Assembly: GCA_048267245.1 (NCBI GenBank)
Contig: JBLWXV010000001.1
Coordinates: forward strand, 1,178,001 to 1,242,000
Direction: 5' to 3'
From: JBLWXV01 sp048267245
GTDB lineage: Bacteria > Bdellovibrionota > Bacteriovoracia > Bacteriovoracales > Bacteriovoracaceae
Length of the DNA stretch: 64,000 nucleotides
Part shown: positions 1-7,281 of the stretch, piece after piece
Layout of the letters: each line of letters begins with the position of its first letter
Position numbering within the stretch: the stretch's first letter is position 1
Program-made: the position numbers and the translations under genes
Notes under the pieces: generated by a model
What the model was told of the DNA's origin: nothing
The model's input: the letters and a program-made list of their open reading frames with translations, nothing else
Databases searched by the model: none

Positions 1-398
1 ACTGGTTCCACGACCCATGCCCAACTTGTAATAAGCGCCTCGAAGTGAAAAACGGAAAATACGGAAAGTTCGTTCGTTGTGAAGATTATCCTAAGTGCGA
101 CACGACTCTTCCTTTCTATCTGCCCATCACTTGTCCAGACTGCAAAGTTGGAAAATTTGCCGAGAAGAAGAGTCGCTATGGAAAGATCTTCTACGGGTGT
201 ACGAATTATCCCGAGTGTACCAATGCACTTTGGTCTGCCCCGGTTGAACATCCTTGTCCCAAGTGTGGCTACGCCATCATGACGACTAAGGAAACAAAGC
301 GCCACGGCAAGCAACTCGAATGTCCAAAGTGTCGCCACCGCGTCGATTGGGAAGATACTCCCTTTGCTGGTGATGACGAGGATTCGGCTTCGATCTAA
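1..398 (+). CDS. topA: DNA topoisomerase I, C-terminal zinc-ribbon part (5' end outside window)
   Basis: This is the 3' end of a gene entering from the left. The frame is open from base 3. About 130 residues remain, with three zinc-ribbon-like modules. Two have a CPxC pair followed by a C(x)nYPxC pair (CPTC...CEDYPKC and CPDC...CTNYPEC); the third has CPKC...CPKC. Such tandem Topo_C_Zn_ribbon repeats form the C-terminal tail of bacterial type IA topoisomerase I, where they bind single-stranded DNA and help relax negative supercoils. The catalytic TOPRIM and Tyr domains lie outside the window, so the call rests on the tail alone. An internal GTG at 45 is not a real start. The next gene begins 14 bases downstream and may be co-transcribed. 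Confidence 0.85.
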   Translation, partial: WFHDPCPTCNKRLEVKNGKYGKFVRCEDYPKCDTTLPFYLPITCPDCKVGKFAEKKSRYGKIFYGCTNYPECTNALWSAPVEHPCPKCGYAIMTTKETKRHGKQLECPKCRHRVDWEDTPFAGDDEDSASI

Positions 399-412
399 TT
401 TAGGTGTAATTC

Positions 413-1414
413 ATGGAAGACGTATCTCTGAGTATGAAAGATGAGAAGAAGTTAACTCTTAGAGAAATTTGGGAGCGCGGCTATGGGCCGCGCAATAAGA
501 GCGAATATTTTATTCTCTATCTCAAGGGCTTTGCCATGGGCATTGCTGATTTGATTCCCGGTGTCTCTGGCGGAACCATCGCCTTTATTACTGGGATCTA
601 TGAGCAACTCTTAGAGGCGATTAGTTCTGTAAATAAAGAGTTGCTCTCAAAAGTTCTGCGCTTTCAAATTAAAGAAGCCCTCTGCGATATTCGCCTGCGC
701 TTTTTAATTCCTCTCTTCTTTGGAATTCTCACGGCGATGTTTAGTCTCGCAAGAGTCATGCACTATATGATGAGTGAGCACACGGTTCACACTTGGTCGC
801 TCTTCTTTGGACTCATTGGGGCTTCGATAATTGTGCTTGGCCGCCAATTGCATACATTAAAGTCCTTTCAAATGATGGCTTCCATTGTGATTGGCACCGT
901 CATCGCCTACGCAGTCGTGAGTTTGATACCTGTTGATACGCCAGAGACTTGGTGGTTTATAATCATCTGTGGATTGATTAGCATTAGCGCCATGATTCTT
1001 CCGGGAATTAGTGGAAGCTTTCTGCTTCTTATTTTAGGTAAGTATGCCTATATCACTGGCGCAGTGAAAAACCCTTTTGCTCCTGGTGCACTTGAAGTGA
1101 TGCTGCTCTTTGTTTGTGGGGCGGTAGTAGGGCTTCTCGCTTTTTCTAAATTCCTCAACTGGTGTTTTAAGCACTACCACAATGTGACGATGGCCCTTCT
1201 CACTGGCTTTTTACTTGGATCAATGAAGAAGGTCTGGCCTTGGAAGCAGGTGACAGAGTCAGTGGTCATTCGGGGAGAAGTGAGGGTGCTTCAAGAGGCC
1301 AATGTCATGCCAAGCGCCTTTGACTCTCACTTTGCCATTGCCGTTGGACTTATGATTTTTGGTTTTGCACTGGTCCTAATACTTGAGTCATTTTCAAGAG
1401 AGCGCACGTCTTAG
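413..1414 (+). CDS. DUF368 membrane protein, PopT-type undecaprenyl phosphate translocase
   Basis: A 333-residue polytopic inner-membrane protein with roughly eight to ten hydrophobic segments. The family signature is visible near residues 43-60 (GIADLIPGVSGGT). A second PG-x-SG element (ILPGISGS) follows near residue 195. Duplicated PGxSG motifs are typical of DUF368. Family members named PopT have been shown in other bacteria to recycle undecaprenyl phosphate, the carrier for peptidoglycan and surface glycans. That role here is by homology. The gene lies 14 bases after topA. An AGGTG element precedes the first ATG; a second ATG at 434 is possible. Confidence 0.85.
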   Translation: MEDVSLSMKDEKKLTLREIWERGYGPRNKSEYFILYLKGFAMGIADLIPGVSGGTIAFITGIYEQLLEAISSVNKELLSKVLRFQIKEALCDIRLRFLIPLFFGILTAMFSLARVMHYMMSEHTVHTWSLFFGLIGASIIVLGRQLHTLKSFQMMASIVIGTVIAYAVVSLIPVDTPETWWFIIICGLISISAMILPGISGSFLLLILGKYAYITGAVKNPFAPGALEVMLLFVCGAVVGLLAFSKFLNWCFKHYHNVTMALLTGFLLGSMKKVWPWKQVTESVVIRGEVRVLQEANVMPSAFDSHFAIAVGLMIFGFALVLILESFSRERTS

Positions 1415-1421
1415 GGAGATG

Positions 1422-1450
1422 TTGCGAATGACCAACTTATTGTCTATCCT
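1422..1450 (+). promoter_or_regulatory. sigma70-like promoter for tRNA-Arg
   Basis: TTGCGA (1422-1427), a 17-base spacer and TATCCT (1445-1450) predict a start near 1457, nine bases before the tRNA. The spacing is ideal and the hexamers are partial consensus matches. This is inferred from sequence only. Confidence 0.5.
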
Positions 1451-1465
1451 ATTTTCGTTCCATTC

Positions 1466-1542
1466 GCGGGGTTAGCTCAGCTGGATAGAGTAGCAGGCTT
1501 CGAACCTGTTGGTCGGGGGTTCGAATCCCTCACCCCGCGCCA
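1466..1542 (+). tRNA. tRNA-Arg (anticodon UCG), CCA encoded
   Basis: A complete 77-base cloverleaf can be folded by eye. The acceptor stem GCGGGGT (1466-1472) pairs with ACCCCGC (1532-1538), followed by discriminator G and an encoded CCA (1540-1542). The D arm is GCTC/GAGT. The anticodon stem is GCAGG/CCTGT around loop CTTCGAA, giving anticodon TCG, which reads the arginine codon CGA. The T arm is GGGGG-TTCGAAT-CCCTC. It stands alone between popT-like and hemerythrin-like genes. No clear terminator follows. Confidence 0.95.
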
Positions 1543-1662
1543 TTTAAACCTTTGAACTTCTCTTATCGTCTAAGACTCGTCTCAATGAAATTAATTTTGA
1601 TCTGTCCTTCTTAGTGCTAACGTATCTGCTTGCATCATCTCATGCATCTTGGGAGGAAGACT

Positions 1663-2157
1663 ATGCTTCATGGAAGGAGTGAGAGTATTCTGGATTTACT
1701 AATGAGTGACCATAGTCGGCTTAAGTATTTGGCGCGCTTTTTAAGAGACTCTTCAACTAGGCCTGCGCTCAAACTCTCAAGTGCGCAAGAGTTTCTCGCA
1801 CTCTTTTGTGCCCACTCAAAATTCGAATTAGAAGTGCTCTACAATTCTCTCAAAGACGACAGAAAACTTCGAGCGATGATTATCGAAGGAGAGGTTGAGC
1901 ACGGGATCCTCGATAAGAAGTGCTCACTCATAGCGCGCAAGCTAAGCTCTTCAATGATTCTTGATGAAGCCTTAAGCGAAGAGTTGCGAGTGCTGGCCGA
2001 AGTCGTCTCTCACCACCTCAAAGAGGAAGAGGAGGAGCTCTTTTTCTATATGAGAAAGGAAGTTGAACCGGCCAGGCTAGAGAGCATGGGCTCGCTCTTT
2101 CTAAAGCTCAAGGATAACCAGAATTCAGCACGTTATCAAAGATCTGAAGCTAACTAA
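1663..2157 (+). CDS. Hemerythrin-like (HHE) domain protein
   Basis: A 164-residue, mostly helical cytosolic protein. Candidate iron ligands fit the HHE pattern: H17 in SDHSRL, H51 and E55 in HSKFE, H80 in EVEHG, and H117/H118 followed by an EEEEE run before LF. Such proteins hold a di-iron site that binds O2 or reacts with NO or ROS; the specific function is unknown. The start at 1663 is preferred over the upstream in-frame ATG at 1630 because GGGAGGAAG sits six to eight bases before it. Confidence 0.75.
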   Translation: MLHGRSESILDLLMSDHSRLKYLARFLRDSSTRPALKLSSAQEFLALFCAHSKFELEVLYNSLKDDRKLRAMIIEGEVEHGILDKKCSLIARKLSSSMILDEALSEELRVLAEVVSHHLKEEEEELFFYMRKEVEPARLESMGSLFLKLKDNQNSARYQRSEAN

Positions 2158-2227
2158 AGTATAAATATTTCGCCCCATCTGGACTTTAAAACTCTCTGAG
2201 CATATGAATCGCCCAATGGAGATTTAT

Positions 2228-2851
2228 ATGAGTTTTAGGCTTCTACTTGCTCTCACATTTATAGCTTCAAGTGCTCTCTTTGCTGGCGAAGCCCCCAATT
2301 GTGATTCTCCACTTGTTAGGCTCTCTCGAATTCCCATTTCGTGCCTTGGTAGTGTGACGGATAAATTTGATATTCCGGCACTTAAAATTAATTTCTCAGA
2401 TATTGAAAAAATTGTTCAAGGAGCAGAGAGCTCTGGTGGCAGAAGACGTCCTGATATCTCCAATCTTCCAATGCAACCAATGGGCATCTCTAAGCCAACA
2501 CATAGCTGTGAGGCGAGACTCCTCATTGACTCTCAAACTCGCGTTTCATGGCTGCTTTCTCAGGAGATCGAAGTCGGTTCGTATCAATCACTTCTCACTC
2601 CAAGCAGCTGGTCACCCGGACTCACGACAAGCTCTGATCCTTTTGGTCCCTCTCTTCCAGTGATCGTTCGCCCTGATGTGGGACTCCTAGACGTCAGCGC
2701 GTATACCCTACAGAGCGAAGTCTCTCTTTGCTACGGGAATATTGCGTGCGCGCAAACTCAACTTAAGGCGGGGGAAGACACCGTCTTAAAGCTTCAAGTG
2801 CTGAGTGGGAATCTAAAATTCACCATTGCTCTATCTTGTCAGGAAATTTAA
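2228..2851 (+). CDS. Secreted protein of unknown function
   Basis: A 207-residue protein with a clear signal peptide (MSFRLLLALTFIASSALFA, cleavage near the AGEAP site) and a mature part rich in Ser, Leu and Cys. Several spaced cysteines suggest disulfides in the periplasm or outside. No family is recognised. The start at 2228 is preferred to the in-frame ATG at 2204 because GGAG lies just upstream and the signal peptide then starts at residue 1. It ends directly against the convergent TIGR02147-type gene with no spacer. Confidence 0.6.
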   Translation: MSFRLLLALTFIASSALFAGEAPNCDSPLVRLSRIPISCLGSVTDKFDIPALKINFSDIEKIVQGAESSGGRRRPDISNLPMQPMGISKPTHSCEARLLIDSQTRVSWLLSQEIEVGSYQSLLTPSSWSPGLTTSSDPFGPSLPVIVRPDVGLLDVSAYTLQSEVSLCYGNIACAQTQLKAGEDTVLKLQVLSGNLKFTIALSCQEI

Positions 2852-3661
2852 CTAGAGCGAGAAGCTATCAATCGTGATTACGTGTACGTCCTCCTCGGGG
2901 GAGACCTTAATGATCGTGCGACACTCTTCAATGGCCTTAATTAGGATTTCTTTTAAGAGTGGGCGATCTTTCTTGGCCAAGCTCACTACCGTCGAGTAGT
3001 GCAGATCCTCTTTAAAGCCGCGATCGATGGAATTTACCGCCTGACTACGCCAGTTATAATGGTGGCGCTGAATCTGCAACGACTCGGCGTCGAGATGAAT
3101 TCTAGTGGCGCCAATCACAAACTTACTTCCCTCGTCTATCACCAGTCCTGTTTCCACCAGAAATTTTAAATTTGCTTGAACGCGCTCTCTTGAGAGTCGC
3201 AGGCGCTTAACGATACTCTCGACGGTTTGAAATTCGGGAATCGAAGTGAGTATGTGAATCGCTGCATAGGTCCAGCTTGAGTAGTAGATATGTTGATTGG
3301 ATTCAGTAAGTGAGTCGCTTATGGCCAGTCGATCTTTAAGATTCTCTCGCTTTCTTAAAACCTCACTAATTTCATCCTGTAGGAAGACTTCTAATTCTTT
3401 AGTTCCGGCGCGCGCAAAATTAATGAGCAGACACAAAAAGCGCGACTCTTCCTGCGAGTGTCCGAAGAACTCGTTGACCTTCATTCCTTGCTCAAGATTG
3501 AAGTGAACGCCTCCCCCTAAGACTTGCGAGACGTATGAAGTTTGAATCCCAAGTTTTTCGGCCATCTTGCGCTTGAGACCACGACCGCGATTGGGAGCGG
3601 CTTCAATGCGCTGGATGATATATTTCTTATAGTCGAGGAAATCAAAAATACTAGTTTTCAA
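2852..3661 (-). CDS. TIGR02147/DUF4423-type transcriptional regulator
   Basis: A 269-residue protein that opens with IFDFLDYKKYI, matching the usual start of this family. An HTH near residues 30-50 follows (MAEKLGIQTSYVSQVLGG). A second winged-helix-like part lies at about 130-175 (IVKRLRLSRERVQANLKFLVETGLV), then the conserved DUF4423 tail ending VHVITIDSFSL. The family is a paralogous set found mainly in Bdellovibrio relatives and Fibrobacter and is assumed to regulate transcription. The only start is TTG at 3661 with a weak upstream GAG. It is transcribed divergently from the secreted-protein gene at 3793, a plausible target. Confidence 0.8.
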   Translation of the reverse strand: MKTSIFDFLDYKKYIIQRIEAAPNRGRGLKRKMAEKLGIQTSYVSQVLGGGVHFNLEQGMKVNEFFGHSQEESRFLCLLINFARAGTKELEVFLQDEISEVLRKRENLKDRLAISDSLTESNQHIYYSSWTYAAIHILTSIPEFQTVESIVKRLRLSRERVQANLKFLVETGLVIDEGSKFVIGATRIHLDAESLQIQRHHYNWRSQAVNSIDRGFKEDLHYSTVVSLAKKDRPLLKEILIKAIEECRTIIKVSPEEDVHVITIDSFSL

Positions 3662-3792
3662 TAGCTTAGCTCGTTAATATTTATATTTTTATTAATTTTA
3701 GCATAGGTAATTTATTAAATAAATCTTTTGCAGAGCGACGGTAATAGTTATAACCACCCCAAGTTAACAATCACCCAAACCGGAGATAAAAA

Positions 3793-4290
3793 ATGAAAAC
3801 TATCGCTCTTATCGCTACTTTATTCTTTTCAGTTTCAACTATGGCACGCTCAGTTGCGCCAAGTGCTCGCGCCCACATGGACTACATAAACCTCGACGAC
3901 AATTCTCCCATGGCCGAGTGGGATGTGAGAGATGTGTCTGTTGAAGTGAACTTTGTTCAAGACTTTATTCAGCTTGAGATGATGCTTCCTTGGTCATGCC
4001 CTCCAAATGCTCTGTGCGCGCTTGTGATGCCAATGAGATTTTTTAAAGTGGAAGGCTTTGATCAGAGTGTGGACAATTGTGGAGGCACAGTTTTTGAGGC
4101 CATCAGTGACGAGCGTCCTGTTGATGGGATCTATGAGAGAATTACAGTGATTGATAATACAACTAATACTTGTCTTACTTATAGAGCGCTTGAGCCCACA
4201 AGTGTTATCTACGAAGTGAAGTACTATGACCGTCTTAATGGCAAGGAAGTTCACTACATTCATACCTTCGAAGGAAGTGAACTTAGATAA
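3793..4290 (+). CDS. Secreted protein of unknown function, divergent from TIGR02147 regulator
   Basis: A 165-residue protein with an N-terminal signal peptide (MKTIALIATLFFSVSTMA, cleavage probably before RSVAPS). The mature chain has four to five cysteines, including a CPPNALC pair, and many acidic and aromatic residues, as in small beta-rich periplasmic proteins. A GGAG sits seven bases before the ATG. No family is recognised. It ends at an intrinsic terminator-like hairpin shared with the convergent SDR gene. Confidence 0.65.
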   Translation: MKTIALIATLFFSVSTMARSVAPSARAHMDYINLDDNSPMAEWDVRDVSVEVNFVQDFIQLEMMLPWSCPPNALCALVMPMRFFKVEGFDQSVDNCGGTVFEAISDERPVDGIYERITVIDNTTNTCLTYRALEPTSVIYEVKYYDRLNGKEVHYIHTFEGSELR

Positions 4291-4301
4291 GTTTCACTAT
4301 T

Positions 4302-4330
4302 GGGCGCGCAGTATATGTGCGCCCTTATCT
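4302..4330. terminator. Bidirectional terminator-like hairpin
   Basis: GGGCGC (4302-4307) pairs with GCGCCC (4319-4324) between two convergent stop codons, followed by a short T-rich stretch (TTATCTT). It probably ends the secreted-protein transcript. The T-run is weak, so efficiency is uncertain. Confidence 0.5.
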
Positions 4331-5026
4331 TGCAATCATCTTTCTCGAAATCCCACCATCCACAACAAAGTTTTGTCCCGTTATAAAACCTGCAGAGTCA
4401 CTGGCAAGAAAGAGTGCGAGAGCACTCACATCCTCTGGAATTCCGGCGCGCCCAACTGGGTGAGCTTCTTTGCCGTGAAAGAGCTTGTGATCATCGGGAG
4501 AGTAGATAAGACCCGGACTAATGCAATTTACTCTTACTTGCTTGGCATAAGTAATACTCAAGGCGTTTGTGAAGCTCAAGATTGCTCCCTTAGAGGCGCT
4601 AAAAGCTTCGTTTAAGGGCTCGGCCATTATCGCCCGCACCGAGGAGATATTAATGATAGAGCCGTGGTGTTCCTTAAGAAAGGGTAGAGCATGTTTAGTG
4701 ACAAGAAACTGACCTGTGAGGTTGGTGTCGATAATTTCATTCCACTCTGAAAGAGTCATCTCTTCTAAGTGGGGATTGTAGGGATTCGTGATCATCGCAT
4801 TGTTAATGAGTACATCGAGCCTTCGGATATCAAAGAAGAGATCGCGCAGCTGATCTTCATCCCGAACATCGCAAACGCGATAGATGCAATTGGGAAGAGG
4901 TTCTTGATTTGAAAAATCTAAGTCCACTAAGATGAGCTCGTAGCCGTGCTCGTGAAAGGACTTGGTCAATCCTCTTCCAAGAAGGCCGTTGCCACCAGTA
5001 ATTAAGCAAACTTTTTTACTTTTCAT
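4325..5026 (-). CDS. SDR-family oxidoreductase with Phe in place of catalytic Tyr
   Basis: A 233-residue Rossmann protein of the short-chain dehydrogenase class. Visible motifs are TGGNGLLG at 10-17 (cofactor loop, closer to the TGxxGxxG of extended SDRs), D51-V-R after the CDV, NNA at 75-77, N102, ISS at 127-129, and SPG near 170. The catalytic YxxxK is replaced by FSASK: F142 and K146. The ttt codon is unambiguous in the sequence. The C-terminal FITGQNFVVDGG is typical of classical SDRs. It may be a non-redox or altered enzyme. A strong GGGAGG precedes ATG. The substrate is unknown. Confidence 0.8.
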   Translation of the reverse strand: MKSKKVCLITGGNGLLGRGLTKSFHEHGYELILVDLDFSNQEPLPNCIYRVCDVRDEDQLRDLFFDIRRLDVLINNAMITNPYNPHLEEMTLSEWNEIIDTNLTGQFLVTKHALPFLKEHHGSIINISSVRAIMAEPLNEAFSASKGAILSFTNALSITYAKQVRVNCISPGLIYSPDDHKLFHGKEAHPVGRAGIPEDVSALALFLASDSAGFITGQNFVVDGGISRKMIAR

Positions 5027-5138
5027 TTTGCCTCCCTTAAAAATTGAATGAGTGCTTCAATTTGTAGCGAGCGCTGAGGCTTTTTGAGAGGCAGCGCTCT
5101 CATCATTTTAAAGGTGCAAATAAGAAACCAATTAAAAC

Positions 5139-5696
5139 TTAGCGATCTAGAGGTTGAGCGATGAGCTTTTCAATTTCTCGCCACTCTGTCTCGGGCAGAG
5201 AGTTGAGTCTCTCTTCATTTTTAAGCGAGATTCTCTCGCCCTCGCTCGGGTCTGTCATTACTACAGATATTTGAGAGGCTGAGAGTATGTGAATGAGAGG
5301 GTAAGGAGAGCGATTGACCATATTGGCCCGCGCTGCCCTTGGCAGCGAATCAAATCGAAATTCAGGATGAAAGGCAACGAGCTGGAAGTCCTCTGAAAGA
5401 CCAAGGTCATCTCTAAGTGCTTCACAGGCGGCGACAAAGTCTAAGAACTCTTCAAAGTCACTACTCTCTCCCGGAAAGATCGCAAGCGTGGTGAGACTTG
5501 GGTTTTGGGCCACTTGGGTAAGTTCATTGCTAAAGAAGAGCAATTGCTCTTCAAAAAGGCTTCCTGGAGAGGTTTGGATTCTAACCTGGCCATTTTGATA
5601 GGGGACCTTAGCAAAGGGGCAGATATTGTATTTGATAATGAATTCGCGCAGCCATTGGTCAACTTGCTTTATCACTAATGTATCTTCTCTATCCAT
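5139..5696 (-). CDS. DUF1415 family protein
   Basis: A 185-residue soluble protein carrying the DUF1415 hallmark near residues 13-30 (QVDQWLREFIIKYNICPFAK), with the Asn-x-Cys-Pro-Phe motif, then FPGESSDFEEFL and FHPEFRF. The biochemical role of the family is not known. AGAGGAAAG precedes the ATG. It stands alone on the minus strand, divergent from the thioesterase gene 54 bases away. Confidence 0.8.
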   Translation of the reverse strand: MDREDTLVIKQVDQWLREFIIKYNICPFAKVPYQNGQVRIQTSPGSLFEEQLLFFSNELTQVAQNPSLTTLAIFPGESSDFEEFLDFVAACEALRDDLGLSEDFQLVAFHPEFRFDSLPRAARANMVNRSPYPLIHILSASQISVVMTDPSEGERISLKNEERLNSLPETEWREIEKLIAQPLDR

Positions 5697-5750
5697 GACT
5701 TTCCTCTGGCCGACTTAGAGAGTATCCTAATTAGGTCAGGAGTAGAACCT

Positions 5751-6188
5751 ATGTCAGACAAAAAAAAAGGTCACGAAATTAAGAATAAAGGCCCTGCACC
5801 AGAGGGCGAGCTCTCTACCCGCACTCTCGCTATGCCTGGAGATGCTAATCCCAACGGAGATATCTTTGGGGGCTGGGTCCTTTCGCAAATGGATATAGCA
5901 GGGGCGATCTCTGCTAATAATATCGCCGGTAGAACCGTCACAGTATCGATGGACGGCCTTTCATTTATTGAGCCCGTAATGGTGGGAGATGTCGTCTGCT
6001 GTTACACTAAGCTCATGAAGACAGGCCGCACTTCCATAACTCTAAAAGTTGAAACATGGACGGTGAGAAAGATGGAAGATATTCGCCGCAAGGTTACTGA
6101 GGGCATCTTTACTTACGTGAGCATTGACGAAGATAGACGACCTAAGCCCCTTGCTGATGAATACCAAAACCTTAAAGAATCACTTTGA
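5751..6188 (+). CDS. yciA: Acyl-CoA thioesterase, YciA type
   Basis: A 145-residue hotdog-fold protein. The acot/YciA core is seen in RTLAMPGDANPNGDIFGGWVL (residues 24-44), with the catalytic region NPNGDIFGG, then IAGRTVTVSMDGLSF and a VGDVV turn. YciA hydrolyses a broad range of acyl-CoAs in the cytosol. AGGAG lies eight bases before ATG. The N-terminal stretch is Lys-rich and slightly longer than usual. The gene's end overlaps by nine bases with the convergent dehydrogenase-like gene. Confidence 0.85.
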   Translation: MSDKKKGHEIKNKGPAPEGELSTRTLAMPGDANPNGDIFGGWVLSQMDIAGAISANNIAGRTVTVSMDGLSFIEPVMVGDVVCCYTKLMKTGRTSITLKVETWTVRKMEDIRRKVTEGIFTYVSIDEDRRPKPLADEYQNLKESL

Positions 6189-7268
6189 AGAGTAGGTCAC
6201 GCGGTAAACGAGACCTGCGTGATCGTCAGAAATAAGAAGCGAGCCGTCCTTTAAAAAGAGCACATCCACGGGGCGACCGCTTCTGGTTTGCTCTTTCTCA
6301 TTGAGCCAGCCCTCAATGAATGTGGACTTGCTCGCACTTGCATCACTTCCAACTTTTACTAGACTCACTTGATAGCCAGCGAGTTTGCTGCGATTCCAAG
6401 AGCCGTGTTCGGCAATGAGAATTTGACCGACATATTCCTTTGGAAACATCCCCGGTGAAATAAAAGTCATTCCTAGGTTGGCGACATGGGCGCCGGTCTT
6501 TAGCACGGGGGCTTCAAACTCAGAGCATTTCTTAGAATTGAATTCAGGATCTTGAATGTCACCTTGATGGCAAAAGGGAAAGCCAAAGTGAGCGCCCTCT
6601 TTTTTGAGATGATTGAGTTCATCGGAGGGAAGGTCATCACCCATGAGGTCTCGCCCATTATCGGTAAACCAGAGGTCACCAGTCTTTGGATCAAAGTCAA
6701 AACCTACACTATTTCTCACTCCGTGGGCCACAGTAGTTCGTTTCCACTCTGGGGGAGTGAATTTGATAATTTGAGCATACTCAGGCTTATCACAGGTATT
6801 GCACGGAGCTCCATATCCCATATAGAGCTCTCCCTTGGGAGAGAATTTTATATAGCGCCAGCCATGCCACTTATAGGGCTCAATATCGAGTTTAAGTTTT
6901 TTGAGCTTGGGGTCTTTGAGATTCTTTTCAATATCGGCAATCACATAGACTGTTCCAGACTCAGCAATATAGAGATCCTTACCTGAAACGGCGATTCCAT
7001 TAGGAGAGTTGAGACCGTCTTCTAACTCAATGACTTGATCGACTTTGCCGTCGCCATTCTTATCTGGAAGCGCGTACACGGCGTCATCCATGGTGGAGAC
7101 AAATACTGTCCCCTCGGGACCAAGCGCTAGAGAGCGCGCCCCTTTAACCTTAGCGTATTCTGAAATTTTAAATCCGCTTGGTAGCTTGAGTCCTTCAACT
7201 TGAGCGTGAAGGCCAAGTGAAAGAGCGAAAGTACAAAATCCAAGGGCAATTGAGCGCGTTCTAAACAT
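6180..7268 (-). CDS. Secreted PQQ/sorbosone-dehydrogenase-like beta-propeller
   Basis: A 362-residue protein with a signal peptide (MFRTRSIALGFCTFALSLGLHA). The rest resembles six-bladed glucose/sorbosone dehydrogenase propellers: repeated blade strands such as GPEGTVFVSTMDD, SPNGIAVSGKDLYIAESG and KTGDLWFTDNGRDLMGDDLPSDELN, then HVANLGMTF, IAEHGSWNRSK and SGRPVDVLFLKDGSLLISDD. The family oxidises sugars with PQQ, but whether PQQ is used here is unknown. The start at 7268 is chosen over an ATG at 7340 because it gives a signal peptide at residue 1, has AAAGGA upstream and avoids overlap with ggt. Confidence 0.75.
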   Translation of the reverse strand: MFRTRSIALGFCTFALSLGLHAQVEGLKLPSGFKISEYAKVKGARSLALGPEGTVFVSTMDDAVYALPDKNGDGKVDQVIELEDGLNSPNGIAVSGKDLYIAESGTVYVIADIEKNLKDPKLKKLKLDIEPYKWHGWRYIKFSPKGELYMGYGAPCNTCDKPEYAQIIKFTPPEWKRTTVAHGVRNSVGFDFDPKTGDLWFTDNGRDLMGDDLPSDELNHLKKEGAHFGFPFCHQGDIQDPEFNSKKCSEFEAPVLKTGAHVANLGMTFISPGMFPKEYVGQILIAEHGSWNRSKLAGYQVSLVKVGSDASASKSTFIEGWLNEKEQTRSGRPVDVLFLKDGSLLISDDHAGLVYRVTYSSK

Positions 7269-7281
7269 GGGCAATCCTTTC

